Positions 8,341-14,530 of a stretch of DNA of 17,347 bases are shown in pieces. Both the position numbers and the translations under genes were made by a program. The number at the start of each line of letters is the position of its first letter. Position 1 is the first letter of the stretch. Under the pieces are notes generated by a model. The model did no database searches. It was given only the letters and a program-made list of their open reading frames with translations, and was not told the DNA's origin. Source of the stretch: Nitrospira sp. UBA6909 (lineage in GTDB: Bacteria; Nitrospirota; Nitrospiria; Nitrospirales; Nitrospiraceae); NCBI GenBank assembly GCA_002451055.1, contig DKBD01000139.1, forward strand, positions 824-18,170, written 5' to 3'.

Positions 8341-8478
8341 TTAGACCGTCAGACGTGCCCGTCCCTTAGCCCGACGGCGAGCCAAGACTCGACGACCGTT
8401 CTTTGTGCTCATGCGCTTTCGGAAACCGTGCTCGCGCTTTCTTTTGAGATTTGACGGTTGCTGATATGTAAATGACAC
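8341..8478 (-). CDS. rpmH: 50S ribosomal protein bL34
   Basis: This very small gene encodes 45 aa. The translation begins [18 protein letters not shown], continues with [21 protein letters not shown] and ends RARLTV, which is the canonical L34 sequence: the QPS start motif, [19 protein letters not shown] and the RRRAKGR tail. The start is a GTG at 8478, chosen because a strong Shine-Dalgarno, GGGAGG at 8486-8491, lies 7 nt upstream and because the length matches the family (44-46 aa). It is the first gene of the leftward cluster, directly below a full-consensus sigma-70 promoter, and precedes rnpA as in most bacteria. Confidence 0.95.
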   Translation of the reverse strand: MSFTYQQPSNLKRKREHGFRKRMSTKNGRRVLARRRAKGRARLTV

Positions 8479-8485
8479 GGTACCC

Positions 8486-8491
8486 CCTCCC
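8486..8491 (-). promoter_or_regulatory. Shine-Dalgarno GGGAGG of rpmH
   Basis: GGGAGG on the minus strand lies 7 nt before the GTG at 8478. It fixes the non-ATG start of this short gene. Confidence 0.75.
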
Positions 8492-8532
8492 AGGCTCTCG
8501 TTACATAAACTTCATGCCAAAAAGAAATTTGC

Positions 8533-8561
8533 ATTATAGGGCCCGCCCATCCCCCTGTCAA
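8533..8561 (-). promoter_or_regulatory. Consensus sigma-70 promoter for the rpmH-to-parB cluster
   Basis: On the minus strand, TTGACA (8556-8561) is followed after exactly 17 bp by TATAAT (8533-8538); both hexamers match the consensus at all six positions. Transcription would start near 8526, giving a leader of roughly 48 nt before rpmH. A promoter this strong fits a ribosomal-protein gene. It is probably not the only promoter for the distal genes of the 8.4-kb cluster (inference). Confidence 0.85.
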
Positions 8562-8695
8562 TTCGAGGACTTCTTCATTGAGATCTTCACCTAATTCCCT
8601 TACGCACTCCCTTACCAACGCGCCGCGCGCAAGAGGTGCTTTGGGGCGATTTTGTCCCTCCGGCACCAGATCGCCTCAGAAACCACCGCCTCGCC
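8562..8695. other. Spacer between two divergent promoters; no gene seen
   Basis: The whole non-coding stretch from rpmH to the lipoprotein gene (8479-8857, about 380 bp) holds the two divergent promoters and their leaders. Between the -35 boxes I find no convincing gene, tRNA, terminator hairpin or DnaA-box cluster, only a short GCGC-rich patch around 8620-8630. Confidence 0.5.
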
Positions 8696-8724
8696 TTGTC
8701 AAACTAACCAGTTCCCCCTATAAT
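8696..8724 (+). promoter_or_regulatory. Strong sigma-70 promoter for the envelope gene cluster
   Basis: TTGTCA (8696-8701) is followed after 17 bp by TATAAT (8719-8724): 5/6 and 6/6 matches to consensus. The start point would be near 8731, giving a leader of about 127 nt before the lipoprotein start at 8858. It points away from the rpmH promoter. Confidence 0.8.
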
Positions 8725-8750
8725 ATCGACCTTTTTCACGCTCATCAGAA

Positions 8751-8767
8751 AGTGGCCAATTGGCACT
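8751..8767. repeat. Imperfect palindrome in the 5' leader (possible operator)
   Basis: AGTGGCCAATTGGCACT is a near-palindrome with one extra G in the left arm. It lies about 20-37 nt downstream of the predicted transcription start of the envelope genes, a place where a repressor or an RNA hairpin could act. No family of regulator can be named from it. Confidence 0.35.
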
Positions 8768-8844
8768 CCCCTTGCTGGTATCCAAAGCCTATCATCTAGT
8801 AAGTAGTTTTAGTTTATTGTGCCAGTCTCACACTTCTACGTTAT

Positions 8845-8849
8845 GGAGG
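8845..8849 (+). promoter_or_regulatory. Shine-Dalgarno GGAGG of the lipoprotein gene
   Basis: GGAGG lies 8 nt before ATG 8858 (5 nt before an in-frame GTG at 8855). It excludes the upstream GTG at 8819 as the start and places the signal peptide at the N terminus. Confidence 0.7.
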
Positions 8850-8857
8850 ACCCTGTG

Positions 8858-9475
8858 ATGCCTATCCGACAAACAATGGTATTTCTTTTCCTCACCTCCC
8901 TCTTGGCCGGAGGCTGTGCCAAGCCCCCCTCAGAACAAATCGAGGCGGCAGAAAAGGCCGTCAAAGAGGCGCAGGAGAGCGGCGCCAACCTTTACGCTCC
9001 AGAAGAATACGCGAAACTCGAGGGCACTCTTGAGGCCATGAAAAAAGAAACTGCTGAGCAAGACAGCAAGTTTGGCCTCTTTAAAGACTACGGCAAGGCC
9101 GAACAGCTTGCCGCTTCAACCTCAACCGAGGCAGCGCGCATTCAGGCAGAAACGACTACCAAGAAGGAAGAGGCCAAAGCGGCTGCGCTTCAAGCCCAGC
9201 AGGTTGCGCAGGACGCCGTCTCGTCCACGCTGCAATTGGTTGACAAGGCGCCGGTCGGCAAAGATCGTGCGGCCATTGAAGCCATTAAGAACGACGCCGA
9301 CGCGCTCAAGGCTTCTCTCGCCGAAGTTCAGATGGCCATCGACAAAGAAGATTATCCAGCTGCGCAGGCCCAAGCGAAGGCCATCGATGAAAAGAGCCGT
9401 GCTGTATCGACCGAAATACAAACCGCTTTGGCCAAGGTCCATAAGGGAAAATCCTCCTCTCCCAGAAGGAATTAG
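8858..9475 (+). CDS. Predicted lipoprotein, Ala/Glu-rich helical (DUF4398-like)
   Basis: This 205-aa predicted exported lipoprotein has a basic N terminus (MPIRQ), a hydrophobic segment (7-16) and a lipobox-like LLAGGC with Cys20, its only cysteine. The lipobox is slightly atypical (A-G-G-C). The mature part is almost entirely helical: residues 23-115 contain EAAEKAVKEAQESGANLYAPEEYAKL, the style of the DUF4398 family, and 140-195 form a second helical repeat with DYPAAQAQAKAI. The tail (KGKSSSPRRN) is basic. Function is unknown. Ala follows the lipidated Cys rather than Asp, which by the E. coli rule would favour the outer membrane. It is the first gene of a cluster with two L,D-transpeptidases, so an envelope-structural role is likely (inference). 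Confidence 0.8.
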   Translation: MPIRQTMVFLFLTSLLAGGCAKPPSEQIEAAEKAVKEAQESGANLYAPEEYAKLEGTLEAMKKETAEQDSKFGLFKDYGKAEQLAASTSTEAARIQAETTTKKEEAKAAALQAQQVAQDAVSSTLQLVDKAPVGKDRAAIEAIKNDADALKASLAEVQMAIDKEDYPAAQAQAKAIDEKSRAVSTEIQTALAKVHKGKSSSPRRN

Positions 9476-9486
9476 GGTAGAATCTT

Positions 9487-9501
9487 TCCGTGGTCCACGG
9501 A
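9487..9501. repeat. Palindrome over the GTG start of the lipid-anchored transpeptidase
   Basis: TCCGTGGTCCACGGA has 7-bp arms around a single central T. It contains the GTG start at 9490-9492, so it could pair the initiation region or bind a dimeric protein. It may equally be chance. Confidence 0.35.
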
Positions 9502-10632
9502 TGTATCCACCCGAGGTCGGTAGCGGGAAGCTTCTGCGCCATCATATTGGCCGGATGCGTTCCCGCCGTTCCACCGGACCTCATTTCCAAAATCGACGAT
9601 ATTGACCGTCACTTGATAACCTTGGGCGCCCCTCACACAGCGCCCAAGGAATATGCTAACTTTGCCAGGCAATGGGCCGCTCTCAAGGTTCGCGCCCAGG
9701 TCCAGGACGATCTTATCCGCTGGCCATGGGAATCTAGCGACTTTGAGGACCAGCTTCGACAGCTTCATGCAGAAGGCGACAAGACCATCGCCCTCCTGAC
9801 TGACAGGCAGGTTGAACAACGTCGGGAGGCAGAGGCAACCCTCCTTCACCTCGAAGAGCGGTTCTTGTCCATGGCCTCGCACATCGAATCATTGGGTGGT
9901 CACCTGGTGCTGGGAGAAAAACCAACCCAAACGGACCTCCTTATTCGACAAGCCCGAACATATCTTGAGCAACACAATTACGCCAGATCCATTCAGACCG
10001 CGGAACGGGCAAACCATGCCCTCAAAATCCAGACCGCGGCATTAACTCGCGAGTTGAAGCGGTATGCCGATACCGAGCAGATCGCCCGTTGGCATGTCAT
10101 AGCCACGAAGACGGTGGAGTGGTCACGCACCCACCAGTCCACTGCCATCATCGTCAATAAAGCGGACCTCGAATTGACTCTCTACACGAACGGAAGAAAA
10201 GTGCTATCCTACCCCGTTCGATTAGGTTTCAACGGCATCAAACAAAAGCAATTCCAGGGAGATGGAGCCACACCGGAAGGCCGCTACAAAGTAACCGCGA
10301 TGCGGGGCAAGGGGGAAACACAGTTTTATCGCGCACTCGTATTGGATTATCCCAATGCTGAGGACCAGCGGAGATTCCGGCTCGCAAAGCAAGAGGGAAC
10401 CATCGCGTCCGCAAAGAACATCGGCGGACAAATTGAAATCCATGGCGCAGACAATGAGCTTCTCGCCCAGACGCTCGGCTGCATCATGTTGGATAATCCC
10501 CACATGGACGCACTCTTTGCCCGAGTGTCTCCCGGTACGCCGGTCACCATCGTTGGCGCCACGAACGGACAGAACAAGATTGCGCTGGCCTTAGCCGGGC
10601 TGGCAAATGAATCACAAGAAATTTCACTCTAA
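9490..10632 (+). CDS. Lipid-anchored L,D-transpeptidase (YkuD domain) with N-terminal helical region
   Basis: This 380-aa protein has an N-terminal signal ending in a classical lipobox ILAGC (Cys23), a charged helical region (about 32-195) and a C-terminal YkuD domain (about 217-356). In the domain, DGATPEGRYKV (258-268), IEIHGAD (His318, Gly319) and TLGC (Cys331) followed by IMLDNPHMDALF are visible. YkuD enzymes form 3-3 peptidoglycan cross-links or attach or release proteins at diaminopimelate. The motif before the catalytic Cys is TLGC rather than the usual [ST]HGC, but His and Cys are present, so activity is plausible; it somewhat resembles the YafK branch. The GTG start at 9490 is the furthest possible (stop in frame at 9478) and keeps the signal peptide; the Shine-Dalgarno is weak. 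It lies 14 bp after the lipoprotein gene. Confidence 0.87.
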   Translation: MVHGCIHPRSVAGSFCAIILAGCVPAVPPDLISKIDDIDRHLITLGAPHTAPKEYANFARQWAALKVRAQVQDDLIRWPWESSDFEDQLRQLHAEGDKTIALLTDRQVEQRREAEATLLHLEERFLSMASHIESLGGHLVLGEKPTQTDLLIRQARTYLEQHNYARSIQTAERANHALKIQTAALTRELKRYADTEQIARWHVIATKTVEWSRTHQSTAIIVNKADLELTLYTNGRKVLSYPVRLGFNGIKQKQFQGDGATPEGRYKVTAMRGKGETQFYRALVLDYPNAEDQRRFRLAKQEGTIASAKNIGGQIEIHGADNELLAQTLGCIMLDNPHMDALFARVSPGTPVTIVGATNGQNKIALALAGLANESQEISL

Positions 10633-10634
10633 AG

Positions 10635-11279
10635 ATGATCCGGATCTCTACCACCTTTTCATCGCTCATTCTTATCGGACTCTTGGCCGCTTCCGTGCCG
10701 CATAGCAGCCAGACGATCCTCCCCCGTTCCCAAACCCCTCCGCATCCTCAACCTGACAATTCGTCCGGGCATCATCTCCAAAGTCTCCAAGCTCGGTATA
10801 AGTTGCTTTCTGCGCGACTCTCCCGCCTCAAGCCGAACCAGCCCTACATTCTCGTGGATACAGCCCGAAATCATCTCTACGTGAAACGCCAGGATGTCAT
10901 CGTTCTTGACGCCCTTGCCTCCACCGGGAGTGGAACGATTCTCGACAAACCAGGTGAAGCCAATGACCAATGGATCTTCGACACCCCTCGTGGAGAATTT
11001 CGCGTGCAATCAAAGCTTACCAATCCGGCCTGGGTCAAGCCCGATTGGGCATTTATCGAAGAAGGTTTACAGGTCCCCCAAAACCCCGCCGACCGGGTCG
11101 AGCAAGGCGTTCTCGGCGACTATGCCTTGGGATTTGGGAAAGGCTATTTCATCCATGGGACACTCTACACACGTCTCCTCGGCAAGAATGTCACGCATGG
11201 CTGCATCCGCCTGAACGACGGCGATCTGAAAAGCGTCTACCAATTGGCTCGCATCGGGACACCGATCGTCATTTTCTAA
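10635..11279 (+). CDS. L,D-transpeptidase (YkuD family), exported
   Basis: This 214-aa protein starts with a signal or anchor segment (ISTTFSSLILIGLLAAS, residues 4-20), a Pro/Ser-rich linker (25-45), a short helix (48-66) and a YkuD domain (about 70-214). The domain begins PYILVDTARNHLYVKRQDVIV, contains DTPRGEFRV (116-124) and ends with the catalytic region YFIHGT (His174, Gly175) and THGCIRL (Cys190), the complete family motif. Such enzymes cross-link peptidoglycan stem peptides 3-3 or link proteins to it in the periplasm. The ATG is 2 nt after the previous stop, so it shares the transcript and probably couples with the lipid-anchored paralogue upstream. Confidence 0.92.
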   Translation: MIRISTTFSSLILIGLLAASVPHSSQTILPRSQTPPHPQPDNSSGHHLQSLQARYKLLSARLSRLKPNQPYILVDTARNHLYVKRQDVIVLDALASTGSGTILDKPGEANDQWIFDTPRGEFRVQSKLTNPAWVKPDWAFIEEGLQVPQNPADRVEQGVLGDYALGFGKGYFIHGTLYTRLLGKNVTHGCIRLNDGDLKSVYQLARIGTPIVIF

Positions 11280-11310
11280 TCATCACTGACCGCCGACGAA
11301 CACCCGAGCC

Positions 11311-11952
11311 ATGAGCCTCTTCACAATTGCCATCCTCCTATTGCTGAATACAGCCAGCCACGCAGCAGAGAACACGGCGTTTCCCGACCTTAACCTCAAA
11401 GACCCTGGCTCATTACAGGAAGCAACCCGTGTTCTTGAGGAAGAGATCAATCTGGCTGCTCGCCCCCAAACTTATCTTCTTATCGATCTCGTCGCGCACA
11501 CGATCCACATCAAAGGACGTGGTGTCGATCTCCATCGCATTCCCATCATTGCATGGTCCCTCAAGATCCCGGAAGCCATCAAAGGCACCCATCGCCTGAT
11601 CACACGACCTCCGATCCAACGGCGAAAGATCGATCCGACCTCCTCGCTTGAACAGCAACCAATTTCCCTGGCCGACATGCCTATGGACTATACGCTCTCG
11701 TTCACTCCTGCGCTGACCATCGACGTGTCGCCTGCGCTCGAAGATCATCCGTTTCAATGGATCGTCGCGCGAGGGACATCATGGTGGCGACAATTCAATG
11801 CGTGGCTGGCCTCGCTTTTCACCGATCAGTCCCCTCCCTCAAGCCCCGCACTCACATTGGAGATCTCGTCTGAGCAAGCACAATCATTGGCATGGTCTGT
11901 CGTGGATGGCATGCCTTTGATCATCAGACGTCCGGCCACGACTCATAAATAA
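11311..11952 (+). CDS. Exported YkuD-related protein lacking the catalytic cysteine (unassigned)
   Basis: I do not recognise this 213-aa protein as a known family member. It has a signal peptide (FTIAILLLLNTASHA, likely cut near Ala18-Ala19), then a helix (33-50). Residues 52-83 (PQTYLLIDLVAHTIHIKGRGVDLHRIPIIAWS) align by eye with the start of the YkuD domain of the preceding gene (PYILVDTARNHLYVKRQDVIVLDALAS), and the end (VVDGMPLIIRR) resembles its RIGTPIVIF end. Yet it contains no cysteine and no HG...HGC motif; the middle has a WWRQFNAWLASLF segment instead. It could be a divergent, catalytically dead paralogue acting as a partner or regulator, or an unrelated small exported protein. It follows the second transpeptidase by 31 bp. 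Confidence 0.72.
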   Translation: MSLFTIAILLLLNTASHAAENTAFPDLNLKDPGSLQEATRVLEEEINLAARPQTYLLIDLVAHTIHIKGRGVDLHRIPIIAWSLKIPEAIKGTHRLITRPPIQRRKIDPTSSLEQQPISLADMPMDYTLSFTPALTIDVSPALEDHPFQWIVARGTSWWRQFNAWLASLFTDQSPPSSPALTLEISSEQAQSLAWSVVDGMPLIIRRPATTHK

Positions 11953-11969
11953 GGGTGACGTACCGATCG

Positions 11970-11998
11970 TTGCCTTTTCACCGCCGGGTTCATAAGAT
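11970..11998 (+). promoter_or_regulatory. Possible weak promoter for the sugar-phosphate genes
   Basis: TTGCCT (11970-11975) is followed after 17 bp by TAAGAT (11993-11998): 4/6 matches in each box. It sits in the 97-bp gap before pgi, where a new transcription unit may begin. The match is modest and could be chance. Confidence 0.3.
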
Positions 11999-12021
11999 AC
12001 CACCTGTTCCTCGCAACCCGG
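11984..12021. repeat. Inverted repeat CCGGGTT / AACCCGG in the gap before pgi
   Basis: Seven-base arms (11984-11990 and 12015-12021) are separated by 24 nt. There is no T-run after the second arm, so it is not a standard intrinsic terminator. It overlaps the possible -10 region of the pgi promoter and could be an operator or a weak RNA structure. Confidence 0.3.
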
Positions 12022-12038
12022 TTTGGCTCATGTCCTCA

Positions 12039-12044
12039 AGGGAG
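12039..12044 (+). promoter_or_regulatory. Shine-Dalgarno AGGGAG of pgi
   Basis: AGGGAG lies 5 nt before ATG 12050 and selects it over an in-frame upstream ATG-equivalent at 12023, which has no such site. Confidence 0.65.
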
Positions 12045-12049
12045 ATGCC

Positions 12050-13747
12050 ATGTCCACCCAATCACGAGACACATTGACATCACCGTTCACATCAACAATT
12101 AGCTCGACAATGGAGGCGTTGCTCCGCGATCACGTCGTCGAACGATTGTGGGCAAAAGACCACCGACTCTGGAAACCAGAACCCCGAGAGATTAACGACC
12201 GTCTCGGCTGGTTGACCGTACATGCCCAGATGCGAGAACAACTCGCCAACCTCCAGCGCTGCATTGCCGCGGCCGAGGATATGAATATTTCAGACGTCGT
12301 GCTACTGGGTATGGGCGGCAGCAGTCTAGGACCGGAAGTCCTCCGAACATCGTTCAAGCCACAGAAACAGTTCCCTCGATTGTGGGTTCTTGATTCGACC
12401 GTACCAGGATGGGTGCGGGAGGTGACCCGGTCCATCTCTCCGAAGCGCACCTTCTTCCTCGTCGCGAGCAAATCCGGGGGAACCATCGAAGTCATGTCGC
12501 TCTTCGCACACTTCTGGAACCTGGTTACTAAGGCAAAGATCCATCGTGGGGGCGAGCAATTCATCGCCATTACCGATCCGGGAACCGGCCTGGAAAAGCT
12601 CGCACGGGACTATGGATTCAGGCAGATATTCACCAATCCCCCTGACATTGGCGGTCGCTATTCCGTCCTTTCTCTCTTCGGCCTCGTTCCCGCCGCGCTC
12701 CTTGGCCTCGACGTTCCCCGACTGTTGGACCGGGCGTCCGGGATGGCGGTGCGCTGCAAACACCAGGCACCTCTCGAATCCAATCCAGGCGCGTACCTCG
12801 GCGCGGCGATGGGGAGCCTCGCCAAGATTGGGCGAGACAAGGTGACGGTCATTGCATCCCCCTCTGTGACTACGTTCGGACTCTGGGCAGAACAGCTTCT
12901 CGCCGAGAGCACCGGCAAGGAAGGAACCGGCCTGATTCCCGTTGCGCAGGAACCGGTTCTGAGGCCATCTGCCTATGGAAATGACCGACTGTTCGTGTAT
13001 CTTCGGCTTCGAGGGGACAAGAATATCGCGCTCGATCGGCAAATCCAGGCTCTCCGGAAAGCCCGACATCCGATTCTTCAATTCGATCTGCATGATCGAT
13101 ACGACCTCGCTGCCGAGTTCTTTCGATGGGAATTTTCCACCGCCGTTGCCGGGCATATCCTCGGCATCCATCCCTTCGACCAGCCGAATGTCCAAGAGAG
13201 CAAGGACAACACGAATCGAGTGCTCGGCGTCTTCCAGTCGACCGGGCGACTACCGCAATTGTCGGGCAGCAGTCCCACGCAAGCGGCGCAGAACATTTGT
13301 CTCCAGCTACAAGCCGGATCCTATGTCTCCATCCTAGCCTATACCACTCCTGCTCGTCCCTTTGAGGCCGCCGTGCGGCGGCTCCGCCAAGCCCTTGTGT
13401 CACAGCATCACGTAACCACGACCTTTGGATACGGGCCTCGTTACCTTCATTCAACCGGCCAGCTCCATAAAGGCGGCCCCAATACCGGCGTCTTCCTTCA
13501 ATTGGTTGATCGGATGACACCAGACATGGCAATCCCGGAAAAGCCATTTTCCTTTGGAACTCTGGCCCATGCGCAGGCTGCGGGAGATCTGCAGTCATTG
13601 CACGCACATGACCGCCAGGCCGTACTCGTCCATTTAGGACGGGATCCAGCATCAACGGTACAAGCGATTACGGCTGCGCTTCTGCCGACTCGAACACCCA
13701 GACGGCGAACGGTCGCAAAGAAACAACGCCGGACTTCCCACTGCTGA
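12050..13747 (+). CDS. pgi: Glucose-6-phosphate isomerase (TAL-PGI-type PGI, stand-alone)
   Basis: It interconverts glucose 6-phosphate and fructose 6-phosphate in the cytoplasm. The 565 aa show the two SIS-type sugar-phosphate sites: GMGGSSLGPEVL (87-98), SKSGGTIE (140-147), GGRYSVLSLFGLVPAALLGLD (201-221), the WAEQLLAESTGKEG segment with probable catalytic Glu (279-292), GIHPFDQPNVQESK (372-385) and STGQLHKGGP (468-477). The spacing and the HPFDQPNVQESK motif are those of the PGI half of bifunctional transaldolase-PGI proteins rather than the E. coli-type PGI, but no transaldolase domain is attached. The basic tail (RTPRRRTVAKKQRR) is unusual. It leads a four-gene operon; pgl starts 1 nt after its stop. 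Confidence 0.92.
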   Translation: MSTQSRDTLTSPFTSTISSTMEALLRDHVVERLWAKDHRLWKPEPREINDRLGWLTVHAQMREQLANLQRCIAAAEDMNISDVVLLGMGGSSLGPEVLRTSFKPQKQFPRLWVLDSTVPGWVREVTRSISPKRTFFLVASKSGGTIEVMSLFAHFWNLVTKAKIHRGGEQFIAITDPGTGLEKLARDYGFRQIFTNPPDIGGRYSVLSLFGLVPAALLGLDVPRLLDRASGMAVRCKHQAPLESNPGAYLGAAMGSLAKIGRDKVTVIASPSVTTFGLWAEQLLAESTGKEGTGLIPVAQEPVLRPSAYGNDRLFVYLRLRGDKNIALDRQIQALRKARHPILQFDLHDRYDLAAEFFRWEFSTAVAGHILGIHPFDQPNVQESKDNTNRVLGVFQSTGRLPQLSGSSPTQAAQNICLQLQAGSYVSILAYTTPARPFEAAVRRLRQALVSQHHVTTTFGYGPRYLHSTGQLHKGGPNTGVFLQLVDRMTPDMAIPEKPFSFGTLAHAQAAGDLQSLHAHDRQAVLVHLGRDPASTVQAITAALLPTRTPRRRTVAKKQRRTSHC

Positions 13748-13748
13748 T

Positions 13749-14507
13749 ATGCCCGTCACTCCTGAGATACATATCGCAGGCGATGGTCACGACTGGGCCC
13801 ATGACGCAGCCGCCATCGTCCGAGTGATCAGCGAAGAGTCCATCCGATCACACGGCCGATTTCTCATCGCTCTGTCTGGTGGTTCCACTCCCCGCTCTCT
13901 CTATGCAACCCTTGCGTCTCCTGAATGGAGGTCGCAATTCAACTGGTCACGGACATTTTTTCTGTTCGGGGATGAACGCTGCGTCCCGCCGGAACACCCG
14001 GACAGTAACTTTGGCATGGCCCACTCTGTGTTGTTTCACCCGTTGGGCATACCTCCCCATCACATCTATCGGATACAGGGCGAAACCCAAGACTCGACGA
14101 CAGCCGCACAACAATATGAAGAGAGCTTATGCCGGCTCACGGAATCCACCGTGGCGCACATCCCCAGGATTGACTTGATGCTTCTGGGCCTCGGCGAAGA
14201 CGGACATACCGCGTCGCTATTTCCCGGAACCCCGGCGCTCCTTGAAAGGACGAGAGCCGTCACGGTCGGCCAAGCCCCTACAGGGATCCGATCTCGCCTT
14301 ACTCTGACACTAGGTGTGATCAACCGGGCGACTGTGGTAATGTTTCTCGTTGCCGGCTTGAACAAGGCTCCGATCGTGCGGGCAATTCTTGAGCCACAGA
14401 ACGAGGCCGAGCGCATACTCCCGGCGGCCATGGTTGCCCCGGAAACAGGCCGCCTCATTTGGATGTTGGATCGATCTGCGGCGGCGAACTTGGCCCTGCG
14501 CCACTAA
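13749..14507 (+). CDS. pgl: 6-phosphogluconolactonase
   Basis: It hydrolyses 6-phospho-glucono-1,5-lactone to 6-phosphogluconate, step two of the oxidative pentose phosphate pathway. The 252 aa carry the DevB/SOL family motifs: LSGGSTPRSLY (42-52), FLFGDERCVPPEHPDSNFGM (71-90) and LMLLGLGEDGHTASLFPG (143-160). The ATG is 1 nt beyond the pgi TGA, implying coupled translation. Glucose-6-phosphate dehydrogenase, which makes its substrate, is not in the window. Confidence 0.95.
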   Translation: MPVTPEIHIAGDGHDWAHDAAAIVRVISEESIRSHGRFLIALSGGSTPRSLYATLASPEWRSQFNWSRTFFLFGDERCVPPEHPDSNFGMAHSVLFHPLGIPPHHIYRIQGETQDSTTAAQQYEESLCRLTESTVAHIPRIDLMLLGLGEDGHTASLFPGTPALLERTRAVTVGQAPTGIRSRLTLTLGVINRATVVMFLVAGLNKAPIVRAILEPQNEAERILPAAMVAPETGRLIWMLDRSAAANLALRH

Positions 14508-14530
14508 GACATCTGAGGCTATGACCAAAC

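Noticed and set aside
8409..8666. An 85-codon minus-strand frame over rpmH and its promoter
   Set aside because: It is out of frame with the clear bL34 coding sequence and runs through the consensus promoter; the protein is unlike any family.
12326..13655. Long minus-strand open frames (289 and 261 codons)
   Set aside because: They are antisense shadows of pgi, caused by high GC at third codon positions; no motifs and no ribosome-binding sites.
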